DNA of 32,228 nt from positions 1-32,228 of the forward strand of contig CANKAT010000034.1 of assembly GCA_947479815.1 (NCBI GenBank), read 5' to 3'. Made by a program: the position numbers and the translations under genes. Of this stretch, positions 17,188-26,569 are shown in pieces; position 1 is the stretch's first letter; each line of letters starts with the position of its first letter. This stretch comes from Sphingobacteriaceae bacterium. GTDB lineage: Bacteria > Bacteroidota > Bacteroidia > Sphingobacteriales > Sphingobacteriaceae. The notes under the pieces were generated by a model. The model was not told the origin of the DNA, did no database searches, and worked only from the letters and a program-made list of their open reading frames with translations.

Positions 17188-18084
17188 ATGAAAAAAATAC
17201 TGTTTTTAATTAGTTTTTGTTTTATTCAATTAACTGTTGTTGCTCAGTTTTCAGCAAGGGAAATAATAAAACAAAAGACTGAGAATGATTTGAAAGAAAT
17301 CATCGCATCTTCACCTTCATTAACTGGTTTGATGACTATTGATTTAACAAGTGGAGAAACGATTGGTATCAATTCTGATGGGGTATTTACCCAGGCTAGT
17401 GCTATAAAAATTCCAATTCTGATGGAAGTTTATAAGCAAGCGCATGAAAAAAAGTTTGCACTGACAGACATTAAACCCTTACTGCCGTCAAACACAGTTG
17501 CAGGATCAGGAATCCTGAATGCAATGACTGATCCGGTTAATCTGAGTATTCGGAATTATTGTATGTTGATGATTGGACTAAGCGATAATTCAGCCACTAA
17601 CATGCTAATAGAGCTTGTTGGCATGAAAAATGTTACCAATACAATGCTTGCGCTTGGGTTTTCAAATACCAGATTGCAACGCAAGATGATTGACCAGCCA
17701 GCCTCTTTAAGAAATGAGGAAAATATTTCTACTCCGGCCGAAGCAGCTAAAATTTTAAAACTTTTGTTTGATGGAAAGTTTATTGATGCTGCAACATCAA
17801 ATGAAATAGTATCCATGCTTCAAAAGAATCCAATTGAGAATAGTAAGATTGCTGCTGGAGTTCCAGGGAATGTAAAAATTGCATTTAAGACAGGTGGAAT
17901 GGGTGGGGTATCTACCGAATGGGCCATTGTATATCTAAAGAACAGGCCTTATGCGATAACAGTGATGGAAAATTATAAAACTTCAGCAACACCATCTACA
18001 CTAATTAGTTCAATTTCTAAGCGGGTTTTTGATTATTATAGTATGATGAAGGCTACTAAATACGGGGTTTTATTAGAGAATTAA
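17188..18084 (+). CDS. Exported serine hydrolase of the class A beta-lactamase fold
   Basis: A 298-residue protein with a signal peptide (cleavage near VAQFS). The beta-lactamase/transpeptidase motifs are present: Ser71-x-x-Lys74 (SAIK), Ser122-Asp-Asn124 (LSDNSATN) and Lys234-Thr-Gly (FKTGG). The omega-loop ExxLN motif of true class A enzymes is not recognisable; the region reads RKMIDQPASLRNEENISTP. This fits the beta-lactamase2 group of uncharacterised serine hydrolases, so beta-lactam resistance should not be assumed. It lies directly behind the sulfatase gene and may be part of the same transcript. An esterase or peptidase role is equally possible. Confidence 0.8.
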   Translation: MKKILFLISFCFIQLTVVAQFSAREIIKQKTENDLKEIIASSPSLTGLMTIDLTSGETIGINSDGVFTQASAIKIPILMEVYKQAHEKKFALTDIKPLLPSNTVAGSGILNAMTDPVNLSIRNYCMLMIGLSDNSATNMLIELVGMKNVTNTMLALGFSNTRLQRKMIDQPASLRNEENISTPAEAAKILKLLFDGKFIDAATSNEIVSMLQKNPIENSKIAAGVPGNVKIAFKTGGMGGVSTEWAIVYLKNRPYAITVMENYKTSATPSTLISSISKRVFDYYSMMKATKYGVLLEN

Positions 18085-18086
18085 TT

Positions 18087-18106
18087 ATTGATACCCATCA
18101 ATTTTT
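18087..18106 (+). terminator. Weak terminator between the serine hydrolase and the convergent barrel gene
   Basis: ATTGAT (18087-18092) and ATCAAT (18097-18102) form an AT-rich stem with an ACCC loop, followed by five T residues on the plus strand. It lies in the 36-base gap between convergent genes. Confidence 0.4.
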
Positions 18107-18120
18107 ATAAGTTCTCAATT

Positions 18121-20751
18121 TTAATTTTTACTAATAGTTGAACCTCCGAATTTATTCATTCTCAAGGTAAATGTGAGTAAAAAGTATCTTCCTAATCGGT
18201 TGATCTGTCGGTCAACAATTATGTTGTCAAATACATCTCTTGTTATTCCTGTTTCCTGATTCAGTAGGTCATTGCCCTCAAATCGTAAAGACCCAGTATT
18301 GCCTTTTAAAAAACGATATTCGGTATATAATCGAAGAATGGCAGGATTCTTAACGATCCCATTATCAAAACCCGAATTGATTGTTTTTCTGAAATCATAT
18401 CCTAAAGTCAGATCTTTGAAAAAGTAATTTCTACCCCTAAGCTGAAACCTCAGCGTATTTGTTTGACGGTCACTAAAAGTTATCTGTGAATATTCAGTTT
18501 TATTGATCGCATAAGAAGTCTCCAGTCTAAAATCTACCACCTCCTTGATATCGATTTGAAATTCAAGCTCTTGCCTAATCATGTAATTCTTAGCAATATT
18601 TTTATCCATATTGATGAAAGCCACGTTATTATTCAGGTAGGCAGATCCTGAATAGGTTAAGGTGTATTTTCTTTCAGCGAATGGTTTTCCATACGAATAA
18701 TCTCCCCTTAATGAATAGAAACCATCGGTATTCGTATAGCTGGTTACCTGGTTAACTGTATTTGGTATTAAAACTTTTGTGGTTACAATTTTATCCTCTG
18801 TTTTATTATAGTTCAGGTTGGCACTTAAAATATGTCCCATGTTCCAATCTGATTGATTGTATTTGGCATTGATGGTGTGTACAAATTCAGGTTTAAGATT
18901 TGGGTTACCAGTAAGGGTATTCTGGAGGTTGGAATTGTCTGTAATGGGCTGTAATTGAAGGAAACTTGGTTGGTTATTTCGGCCCCAATAATTAACATGT
19001 AATGCCTGCTGTTTGGTAAATCTATAAACCATTCGGGCAGAGGGTATAAAATTAAAGGTTCGATTTTGAGTATTGATTCCTCTGCTTAAATTTTGACCTT
19101 CTAAAAGTGCCGGTTGAGCGTTAAAGCCTAAGGTATAATTATATTTTTCTGCTATATACCTATAGCTAAGTCCTAAGCGGTTGGTTGTGAATTGATATTC
19201 ATAATTATTACTCAGGTCAGTATTGAATTTTTGAATGCCATTAACTATATCATTGGTTGCACGGTCTGCAGTTGTATTTGAATGACTATAACTGTAATTA
19301 AATTCGATAAATGATTTTTTCCACAATGGCTCCATGTAGGTTGCATTTGTCCAAGTTGAAAAATTGTTATTTGTATTGGCAATTAATTGATTTTGTATTC
19401 TAGTAGAGTCAACACCAGCTTGTTTGATCAAGTAATTATTCAATACCTCCCTGTAGTTGTCTCCATTTGAATAGTTTAGGTTTGAGCTCAGGCTCATGTT
19501 TCTTCCTTTTTTATGAAACCGATGGTTATAATAGATATTGTTTCCCAGATTTACTGAGGATGAGTTTGTGCCTGATAAATTATTTCTGAGCGTATTCAGA
19601 CTCGGTTGGCTGATGTCAATTACTCCCTGATTATCTGCATCAGATGAGTTAAAAGAAAATCTTGGTGATATTTTTAAATAGTTTAAAGTATCAGGTTTAT
19701 AGGTTAAGTTACCTGAGAAATCATTGCTGTAGTTATCACTTTTATTATTGGAAACAGAGTTTTCAAGACGAGTATAATTTGACAAGAAGTTCTGGGTATA
19801 GGTTTTTGTAAGCGTGGTATTTTTCCGATTGTTGAAATTAAATCCGGCATCTGCAGAAAGTTTTTTGCTCCATTCATTTCGGTAATTCATACTAGCAGAA
19901 TTGGTACTCGTTATTCCATTATTTGCCCCGCCCCGCATATTAATATTATTCACCGTTCCGTCAAATGAGACTTGACGTTCGCCCTTAAAGTTGTTGCCTC
20001 TGAGTATCGTATTGTATCTGTCATCGTTCCCAAGTCCACCTGAAATTCGTGCAGAATAGCCCCGTTTTTTATCTTCCAGGATAGTAATATTCAAGATCTT
20101 CTCAGCCTCGCCACTTTTTATACCTGTTAAGTTAGCATGGTCTCCATAATCATCAATTATTTGCAGGTTTTTCACAATATCTGCAGGTAAATTTTTAATA
20201 GCTGTGGCTACATCAGTTCCAAAAAAGTCTTTGCCATTGATCCTGATCTTTGTAATTGGTTCTCCCTGAGTTGTAACATTACCATCTGCATCAACTTTAA
20301 CTCCAGGTAGTTTATTCAGTATTTCTTCTACGGCATCACCTTGCCTTACAGGGAATGCAGCAGCATTGAATGTTACGGTATCTTCACTTACCTTGATGGC
20401 GGTAATACCTGTGATTACCACTTCATTAAGGGTATTAGACGCCGTTTTTAAGATGATTGGAGGGATAGTAAGTGTTTTGCCTTCAGTGATTTTGTACGTT
20501 TTCATGAAGGTTTCAAAACCGATGAAAGCAGCTGAAAAGTTAAATTCTGCCCATTTGACATTTTTGAAAGAAAATAGACCGTTGATATCTGCTGATGTAG
20601 CTATACTGTCATTTGCTGATTTTAATTTGATAAGAGTTCCTGTAAGTGGAATGCCCTGCGAATCAAGTACGCTTCCTTTCACGCTAAAGCCTTGAGAATA
20701 ACCTTGCAAAAAACATAAAGTCAAAATTACCCCAAGGAAAATTCTTTTCAT
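18121..20751 (-). CDS. Outer-membrane beta-barrel protein (OMP_b-brl_3, TonB-dependent receptor-like)
   Basis: An 876-residue outer-membrane protein. After a signal peptide (cleavage near GYSQG) comes a carboxypeptidase-regulatory-like domain at about residues 23-108 (VKGSVLDSQGIPLTGTLIKLKS). A short plug follows at about 120-225 (NKLPGVKVDADGNVTTQGEPITKIRINGKDFF is split here only by description; the key part is INGKDFFGTD). The rest is a long Asn/Tyr-rich barrel of alternating strands. This family is distinct from SusC: no SusD gene is near and the plug is small. Transport of a ligand is inferred from fold only. It is a single gene on minus, with a good -7 element upstream, convergent to the sulfatase operon. 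Confidence 0.85.
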   Translation of the reverse strand: MKRIFLGVILTLCFLQGYSQGFSVKGSVLDSQGIPLTGTLIKLKSANDSIATSADINGLFSFKNVKWAEFNFSAAFIGFETFMKTYKITEGKTLTIPPIILKTASNTLNEVVITGITAIKVSEDTVTFNAAAFPVRQGDAVEEILNKLPGVKVDADGNVTTQGEPITKIRINGKDFFGTDVATAIKNLPADIVKNLQIIDDYGDHANLTGIKSGEAEKILNITILEDKKRGYSARISGGLGNDDRYNTILRGNNFKGERQVSFDGTVNNINMRGGANNGITSTNSASMNYRNEWSKKLSADAGFNFNNRKNTTLTKTYTQNFLSNYTRLENSVSNNKSDNYSNDFSGNLTYKPDTLNYLKISPRFSFNSSDADNQGVIDISQPSLNTLRNNLSGTNSSSVNLGNNIYYNHRFHKKGRNMSLSSNLNYSNGDNYREVLNNYLIKQAGVDSTRIQNQLIANTNNNFSTWTNATYMEPLWKKSFIEFNYSYSHSNTTADRATNDIVNGIQKFNTDLSNNYEYQFTTNRLGLSYRYIAEKYNYTLGFNAQPALLEGQNLSRGINTQNRTFNFIPSARMVYRFTKQQALHVNYWGRNNQPSFLQLQPITDNSNLQNTLTGNPNLKPEFVHTINAKYNQSDWNMGHILSANLNYNKTEDKIVTTKVLIPNTVNQVTSYTNTDGFYSLRGDYSYGKPFAERKYTLTYSGSAYLNNNVAFINMDKNIAKNYMIRQELEFQIDIKEVVDFRLETSYAINKTEYSQITFSDRQTNTLRFQLRGRNYFFKDLTLGYDFRKTINSGFDNGIVKNPAILRLYTEYRFLKGNTGSLRFEGNDLLNQETGITRDVFDNIIVDRQINRLGRYFLLTFTLRMNKFGGSTISKN

Positions 20752-20826
20752 ATTACAACATCGGCTTGCTCAGGTTATTAATTAAAATAAACCATTCAAA
20801 GTCTAATTTTCTAGCTATTAAAGCAT

Positions 20827-20834
20827 CAAAGATA
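20827..20834 (-). promoter_or_regulatory. Bacteroidota -7 promoter element for the beta-barrel gene
   Basis: The minus strand reads TATCTTTG, an exact TAnnTTTG match, 76 bases before the start codon of the barrel gene. No clear TTG at the -33 position is seen. Confidence 0.5.
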
Positions 20835-20884
20835 GTCTCCGCTTTTATTTTTTCCTTGAATAATCAGCATTGTTACATTCTTTC

Positions 20885-20918
20885 CAGATTTTTTCAGTGC
20901 CTAACTCCGAAAAAACTG
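20885..20918. repeat. Imperfect inverted repeat in the divergent region
   Basis: CAGATTTTTTC (20885-20895) faces GAAAAAACTG (20909-20918), complementary except for one bulged A, with a 13-base loop. It could be an operator or a terminator-like barrier between divergent units; position alone does not decide. Confidence 0.35.
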
Positions 20919-21103
20919 TAATGATCATTTTAATGAACTCATATTTTATGTTTACGTACCCAATGGTTTTAAATCAAATATTTTACGATAAATAAGATAG
21001 CTAATATCAAAATAATTGTATTTTTAGTTTCGAAGACAGAATTGAATGAGGTGCAGGTTGATTATTAGCTGTCTGTAATTTTAAGGAAACTAAAAAAATC
21101 AAA

Positions 21104-22432
21104 ATGAAAAGGAGACAATTCATGAGTGGCTCGCTTGCAGCGGGTATTGGGAGTTTTAGCCTGGGGGCTTATGGATTTGAAAAAAACTCAAATTTAAATT
21201 TTCCTCTTGAGCATAATAGTACTTCAATTGAAATAAACCTGAGCCTGAAAAAGCTTCAGGATCGTTATCATTCAGATTTGTTCGACGATTTCATCCCTCA
21301 CATGGATCAGTTCGTTATTGATCATCAGAACGGAGGGTTTATGTGTTCAGTTGACATAACCAATGGTAAGCAGGTTAATAGTAATAAAACTGCCTGGTTT
21401 GAGGGAAGAGGAATGTGGACCTATTCTTTTCTCTATAATCATTTCGGTAAAAATCCGAAATATCTTGAGATTGCACGTAAATCCAAAGATTTTATACTAA
21501 AGCTTCAGCCTAAAGATAATAGCTTCTGGACTTCCTCCTTTGACAGGGAGGGAAATCCGTTGAGTGGACCTGGCGATATTTACAGTAGTTTATTTGTGGC
21601 TGAAGGTCTAGCTGAATTTGCAAAAGCATCTGGTGAAAAACAATATTTTACACTCGCCAAGAAAATAATTCTATCATGCCTTGATCGTTACGATAGTCCA
21701 GATTATGATTATTATGTGGCTTATTTAAATCCTGAAGCTCCTAAGATTCCTGCTCCCAGGGTTTTAGGACATTGGATGGTGTTTCTTAGGGCTGCAACAC
21801 AAATTTTGGAAGACGGCCCAGATGCAGATATGCAAAAAGTTGCAGATCGTTGTCTCGATGCCTGTTTAAATCACCATCTTAATCCTGAATACAAGCTGTT
21901 TAATGAGGTTTTGAATCATGATATGAGCAGGCCTACCAATTCTTTTAAAGACTTTTCTTATACCGGCCATGGAATTGAAACTTGCTGGATGCTTTTGTTT
22001 GAAGCCGCCCGAAGAAAGGATAAGGATCTATTTGCTCGAATTGCCGAAATATTTAAGAGACATGTACTTGTTGCTCATGATCAAGTTTATGGGGGCTATT
22101 TTAGAGCGCTAGATCATGTAGGAAATAACACCTGGAAAGTAGATAAAGTGCTTTGGCTGCAAGAAGAAGTGTTAATTGGTAGTTTATTTATTGCCGAGCA
22201 TACAGGAGATAGCTGGGCCCAGAGATGTTTCAAGGAGACACTAGATTACGTTCAACAGAAGTTTGATGTGTCCGGCAATTTGTTTTGGAGCTCTTCTGGC
22301 GACAGGCAGTTAAAGGAATATGCAAAGAACAGGGCTGAACATTATCATCATCCCCGTCATTTGATGCTAAATCTTCTTGCGGTTAATCGTATGTTAAAGC
22401 GCAATGGCCAGGTATCAAATTTATTTGGCTAA
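21104..22432 (+). CDS. Tat-exported AGE-family (N-acylglucosamine 2-epimerase-like) protein 1
   Basis: A 442-residue (alpha/alpha)6-barrel protein of the AGE/cellobiose-epimerase superfamily. It carries a short twin-arginine signal (MKRRQFMSGS followed by a Gly/Ala-rich core). The AGE landmarks are present: AWFEGRGMWTYSFLY at residues 97-111, LGHWM near 221, GHGIETCW with His289, and HYHHPRHLM with His415. The two histidines match the catalytic pair of AGE. Known AGE enzymes epimerise or isomerise sugars in the cytosol, so an exported form is atypical. It is the first gene of a nine-gene run and is followed 41 bases later by a paralogue. Substrate is unknown. Confidence 0.82.
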   Translation: MKRRQFMSGSLAAGIGSFSLGAYGFEKNSNLNFPLEHNSTSIEINLSLKKLQDRYHSDLFDDFIPHMDQFVIDHQNGGFMCSVDITNGKQVNSNKTAWFEGRGMWTYSFLYNHFGKNPKYLEIARKSKDFILKLQPKDNSFWTSSFDREGNPLSGPGDIYSSLFVAEGLAEFAKASGEKQYFTLAKKIILSCLDRYDSPDYDYYVAYLNPEAPKIPAPRVLGHWMVFLRAATQILEDGPDADMQKVADRCLDACLNHHLNPEYKLFNEVLNHDMSRPTNSFKDFSYTGHGIETCWMLLFEAARRKDKDLFARIAEIFKRHVLVAHDQVYGGYFRALDHVGNNTWKVDKVLWLQEEVLIGSLFIAEHTGDSWAQRCFKETLDYVQQKFDVSGNLFWSSSGDRQLKEYAKNRAEHYHHPRHLMLNLLAVNRMLKRNGQVSNLFG

Positions 22433-22473
22433 TTCTAATGATTTTAAAAAATGTATAATAGAATTGATTTATA

Positions 22474-23817
22474 ATGAATAAAGAATATTCAAGAAGAGAT
22501 TTTTTAAGAAAGAATTCAGTTGCTGGATTTGGAATGATAGGTGCAGTTTCATTTGGGGGAACTTTATTAAGCACTGATGCCCTTGCCAAAGACATTGAAA
22601 ATGCTGCCGAAATCAATAAGATCTCAGAACTTAACCTGAAAAAGCTTCGTGATACATACATAGAAGCACTTTTGGGGAAGTTTATTCCTAATATGGATAA
22701 GTATGTAGTTGATCATGAATTAGGTGGATTTATGTGTTCTATTGATATCCGGAGCAGAAAGCTTATCAGTACTACTAAACGTGCTTGGTTTGAAGGTAGA
22801 GGTATTTGGATGTTTTCATTTCTTTATAATACTATTGAAAAAAAACCCCGATATCTTGAAATAGCTACTCAATCAAAGAATTTCATTTTAAAATTATTAC
22901 CAAAGGATGGAAGCTATTATATCTCCTCATTTACCAAAGAAGGTGTTCCGATAGGAAATGTTGAAGGCGACATTTATGGCAATCTATTTGTTGCCGAAGG
23001 CTTAGCTGAATATTCGAAGGCGCTTGGTGATAAGCGGTATTTCGATCAGGCTAAAGATATTATTCTTAAAGCTGTAGAACGTTATGATCGTCCTGATTTT
23101 ACTTATGCATATAAGGCAGAAACCAGACTTGCCGGGCCGCGTATTCTGGGCCATTGGATGATATTATTAAGCCTTTCTACACAAATGTTGCGTCAGTATC
23201 CTGATACAGAAATCAGAGCTCTGGCCGATCGTTGTGTGGATGCAATTATGAATCATCACCTAAACCCTGAATTTAAATTGTTAAATGAAGCATTGGCTCA
23301 TGATATGAGTCTGCTCACTGATCCTGTAGCCTCACAGTATGGTGATATTGGTCATGGGTGTGAAACTTTAGCCTTTGTTATGAATTACGCAGTGCTAATT
23401 AAGGATGCAAAATTGTTTAAAAGAGCCTCGGCAGAGTTTAAAAGACATGTGGATATAGCTTGGGATGATATCTATGGTGGTCATTTTCATGTTTTGGAAA
23501 ATGTCAGTACGAATACCTGGACCTTAAATAAGGTGCGCTGGTTACAGGAGGAGATCCTCATAGGAGCATTGATCCTGATTGAGCATACTGGTGATGAATG
23601 GGCTTTAAATTGTTTTGCCAAGACAGAAGCCTATATTAGAGAAAAATATGTACGATCTGAATATGCCTTTGTTGTTGATAGCGGTGACAGGAAAATGGAA
23701 AAGCATACCAGTGTTCGTGCTGAGCATTATCATTATCCGCGTCAGTTGATGGTATCTATACTGGCAATAGATAGGATTTTGAAAAGAGGAGAAAAGCCTT
23801 CTGGAATTTTTTCGTAA
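22474..23817 (+). CDS. Tat-exported AGE-family (N-acylglucosamine 2-epimerase-like) protein 2
   Basis: A 447-residue tandem paralogue of the preceding gene with a stronger Tat signal (SRRDFLRKN, cleavage after DALA near residue 38). It shares the same blocks: RAWFEGRGIWMFSFLY (103-118), LGHWM, NHHLNPE, GHGCET with His294, and HYHYPRQLM, which keeps the catalytic-type histidine two residues before Pro. Residues around the pocket differ between the copies (GIETCW versus GCETLAF), so they may handle different anomers or products. The downstream gap of 90 bases before the aldo-keto reductase is among the longest in the operon and holds only a weak AATCTG/CAGATT hairpin. Confidence 0.82.
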   Translation: MNKEYSRRDFLRKNSVAGFGMIGAVSFGGTLLSTDALAKDIENAAEINKISELNLKKLRDTYIEALLGKFIPNMDKYVVDHELGGFMCSIDIRSRKLISTTKRAWFEGRGIWMFSFLYNTIEKKPRYLEIATQSKNFILKLLPKDGSYYISSFTKEGVPIGNVEGDIYGNLFVAEGLAEYSKALGDKRYFDQAKDIILKAVERYDRPDFTYAYKAETRLAGPRILGHWMILLSLSTQMLRQYPDTEIRALADRCVDAIMNHHLNPEFKLLNEALAHDMSLLTDPVASQYGDIGHGCETLAFVMNYAVLIKDAKLFKRASAEFKRHVDIAWDDIYGGHFHVLENVSTNTWTLNKVRWLQEEILIGALILIEHTGDEWALNCFAKTEAYIREKYVRSEYAFVVDSGDRKMEKHTSVRAEHYHYPRQLMVSILAIDRILKRGEKPSGIFS

Positions 23818-23907
23818 TAAATACTGAATCTGTTTTTGCAGATTACCCCATTTTTAAAAAAAATATATTCTCCGGAAACGGAAAAAACATAAGCTAATAA
23901 TTCTCAG

Positions 23908-24960
23908 ATGAGTAAAACAGAATATCCTGGTCAGGCATTTTACAATGCTCCGTTTGTTGTCAATTCTTTCAATGATATGCCTTATCGTACCTTGGGCAGA
24001 TCTGGTCTTAAGGTGTCAAATATAGGTTTGGGTACCTGGAAAATGGGTTATCCTGAAAGCGGTGACGATTCACGCATTGATGAAAAGAATTCATTGAGTA
24101 TTCTTGACCGAGCCATTGATTTGGGTGTTACTTTCTGGGATACTGCAAATCGCTACAATAATGCATCAGGCAATAGTGAACGTATTATAGGGAAATGGTT
24201 TAAAAACAATCCTGACCAAAGGCGGAACGTAGTGCTTGCTACAAAAATGGCTGGCACAATGGATGGCTTAAGTCCGAATCATTGTGGGATTTCAAGAGGA
24301 AATATCATGGAATCTGTATATGCAAGTCTCGAAAGGCTTCAAATTGATCATATAGACCTGCTTTATTTTCACAGATTTGATGGAATTACACCTCCTGAAG
24401 AAAGCCTTGAAGCTATTGAAGATCTTGTGAAACAGGACCTTATACGTTATTTTGCTGTTTCAAATGCCAGTGTGGATATTCTCAAAACCTATCAGAATGT
24501 TCAGTCTCAACTCACTGTCAGAAGCCGAATCCTTGCAGTGCAGAATCAGTTTGACTTGTTAGATGGCGAATCAGCAGAAGATAAAGGGGTTTTGGATTAT
24601 GCTTCTGAACAAGGAATCTCATTTATAGGTTGGAGCCCAATGGCAAGGGGGCTTCTAACCAACAGGTATTTAAATCCGATTGTAGCGGGTCCTGGCGATC
24701 GATTGTTCGATGAAGGAGATCTGAAATCGAAGACTAGTCCAGAAAACATGGCTAAACTACATGCTCTTGCCTCTATTTCAAACGAAATGGGAGTTGAACT
24801 TAGTCAGCTTGTTATGGCCTATATGTTAACAATGAAGGGAATGGGACCAATTATTCCATCTTCTTCAAGTGTTAAACAGCTTGAATCAAATGCTGCAGCA
24901 GGAAAGCTTATTCTAACAAATGAGCAGATTGAAAAAGTCAGGAATATTGTAAACTATTAA
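23908..24960 (+). CDS. Aldo-keto reductase
   Basis: A 350-residue NAD(P)H-dependent (beta/alpha)8-barrel reductase. The catalytic tetrad is complete: Asp78 and Tyr83 (WDTANRY), Lys113 (LATKM) and His155 (YFHRFD). The cofactor-binding C-terminal segment IPSSSSVKQLESNAAA is present. The N-terminus has about 23 extra residues before the PYRTLGRSGLKVS start of the family, without a signal peptide, so it is cytosolic, unlike its neighbours. It probably reduces or oxidises a sugar carbonyl in this pathway. The PL10-like gene starts 10 bases downstream, indicating co-transcription. Confidence 0.9.
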   Translation: MSKTEYPGQAFYNAPFVVNSFNDMPYRTLGRSGLKVSNIGLGTWKMGYPESGDDSRIDEKNSLSILDRAIDLGVTFWDTANRYNNASGNSERIIGKWFKNNPDQRRNVVLATKMAGTMDGLSPNHCGISRGNIMESVYASLERLQIDHIDLLYFHRFDGITPPEESLEAIEDLVKQDLIRYFAVSNASVDILKTYQNVQSQLTVRSRILAVQNQFDLLDGESAEDKGVLDYASEQGISFIGWSPMARGLLTNRYLNPIVAGPGDRLFDEGDLKSKTSPENMAKLHALASISNEMGVELSQLVMAYMLTMKGMGPIIPSSSSVKQLESNAAAGKLILTNEQIEKVRNIVNY

Positions 24961-24970
24961 AGAATTTATT

Positions 24971-26533
24971 ATGGCAACTTTCAAATCTATTGTTGGTACT
25001 CTTTCGTTTTTATTGTTATTAGGCTCTACTAGTTTTGCACAGCCTAAAAATCTAAATGAGGATGTTCGCAATGCCATGCTTCGAGCTACTAAATTTATGG
25101 TTGAAAAGGCAAGTACTAATGGTGGATATGTTGCCCATTATTTGCCAGATTTTTCGCGTCGCTGGGGAGAACTGGAAGGATATCAGACTCAGATATGGGT
25201 TCAGGATCCAGGAACAGTGAGCATGGGAAATATTTTTCTGGATGCCTATAATGCAACAGGAAATGAATATTACTATGAAGCTGCAGATAAAGTAGCCTCT
25301 GCACTGATCTGGGGGCAGCGTCCTGAGGGTGGATGGAATTACATGATCGACTTTGCTGGTGATCGTTCTTTAAAACAATGGTATAATACAATAGGTAAAA
25401 ATGCATGGGGTTTTGAAGAATATTATTATTACTATAACAATACCACTTTTGATGATTCCAATACTTCAGGACCAGCAAATTTCCTGTTGAGGATCTATCT
25501 GCAAAAATTGGATATCAAGTATAAACCTGCTTTGGAAAAAGCAATTCAGCTAATTATTGACAGTCAGTATCCTCTTGGAGGATGGCCTCAGCGATATCCT
25601 TTAAAGAATAACCATCCCAAGAATGGGAAAGAAGACTATACATCCTTTTACACGTTCAACGATGAGGTAATCTCTGGAAATATTGATTTTCTTATTCAGT
25701 GTTATGCTACACTCGGAGAAGAGCGTTTTCTGGATCCAATCAGAAGGGGCATGCATTTTTATCTGATTACTCAGCAGGGAAATCCGCAGGGAGGATGGGG
25801 GCAGCAATACAATATGGAACTTCAGCCCACTTATGCACGTAGTTATGAGCCAGCGGCATTAATGCCTGGATTTACATATACCAATGCACTATTATTGTTA
25901 AAATACTACCAGTTAACAGGTGATAGTAAATTCCTTGCCCGCATTCCGGATGCGATAAAATGGCTTGAAAGTACCGTGCTGCCTCCTGATAAAAGTGAAG
26001 GAGGAACACGTACCCATGCTACATTCATTGAAATTGGGACCAATAAGGGACTTTATGCACATCGAAAAGGTAATGGCGTGAGTGAGGGTCATTATTGGGT
26101 TGATTACGACGACAAAAATCTTCTGGCCCATTATGGAGGTAAAGCCAATGTAAATATTCAGCATCTGAAAGATGAGTATAAAAGAGTCAGTTCACTTTCT
26201 GCTGATCAAGCTATTAAGAATTCGCCTTTAAAGGTGAGTATTGTGGAAGGTTTACCTCAAAAACAAGTACTAATAGGTTCAGCAATTAAAACTATCCCAA
26301 ATGAATCATTAATTAATTCTGTTATTAAATCGCTGGATCAGGACCGCTGGCTAGTGAAGCATATTCAAATAAGCAGACCCTATTCCGTTTCAGTAGATGG
26401 TAAGGAAATGAATACAGCTAAATTGAGTGATGAGAATGGTAAAGGTATAGTTGATGCTTCTGAGCAGCAGTATATTTCAACCAGGGAATATGAGAAGAAT
26501 ATGAGTTTATTAATAAAATACCTGGGTAGATAG
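24971..26533 (+). CDS. Secreted PL10-like pectate lyase family protein
   Basis: A 520-residue protein with a Sec signal peptide (cleavage near SFAQP) and the all-alpha toroid typical of the Pec_lyase/PL10 family. Family landmarks are WGQRPEGGWNYMIDF near residue 115, GGWPQRYPL near 203, FNDEVISGNIDFL near 227, GGWGQQYN near 275, and PTYARSYEPAALMPGF near 287, which holds the family's catalytic-type arginine. A C-terminal extension of about 100 residues follows the lyase domain. It should cleave an acidic polysaccharide or uronide by beta-elimination. Its place among amino-sugar-like enzymes makes polygalacturonate only one candidate. The 36-base gap to the next gene fits the operon. Confidence 0.8.
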   Translation: MATFKSIVGTLSFLLLLGSTSFAQPKNLNEDVRNAMLRATKFMVEKASTNGGYVAHYLPDFSRRWGELEGYQTQIWVQDPGTVSMGNIFLDAYNATGNEYYYEAADKVASALIWGQRPEGGWNYMIDFAGDRSLKQWYNTIGKNAWGFEEYYYYYNNTTFDDSNTSGPANFLLRIYLQKLDIKYKPALEKAIQLIIDSQYPLGGWPQRYPLKNNHPKNGKEDYTSFYTFNDEVISGNIDFLIQCYATLGEERFLDPIRRGMHFYLITQQGNPQGGWGQQYNMELQPTYARSYEPAALMPGFTYTNALLLLKYYQLTGDSKFLARIPDAIKWLESTVLPPDKSEGGTRTHATFIEIGTNKGLYAHRKGNGVSEGHYWVDYDDKNLLAHYGGKANVNIQHLKDEYKRVSSLSADQAIKNSPLKVSIVEGLPQKQVLIGSAIKTIPNESLINSVIKSLDQDRWLVKHIQISRPYSVSVDGKEMNTAKLSDENGKGIVDASEQQYISTREYEKNMSLLIKYLGR

Positions 26534-26569
26534 TTTTTAGAGCTTGAAATATTAAAACAGATATATCAA

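Larger units (their letters stand above)
20752..21103. other. Divergent regulatory region between the barrel gene and the nine-gene operon
   Basis: No gene is visible in these 352 bases. They hold the barrel gene's likely promoter (20827-20834), an imperfect inverted repeat (20885-20918) and the AT-rich leader of the plus-strand operon. TAGTTTCG near 21028 matches TAnnTTTG in seven of eight positions and could be the operon's promoter, but no -33 element is evident. Confidence 0.5.

Noticed and set aside
17188-18084. Antibiotic-resistance beta-lactamase
   Set aside because: The omega-loop glutamate motif is not visible and the context is a sulfatase operon; serine hydrolase is the safer call.
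18121-20751. SusC-type receptor of a polysaccharide utilization locus
   Set aside because: It matches the OMP_b-brl_3 family with a short plug, and there is no SusD-like lipoprotein or sensor next to it.
25116-25478. A 120-codon minus-strand reading frame inside the PL10-like gene
   Set aside because: It is antisense to conserved lyase motifs and has an implausible His/Tyr-rich composition.
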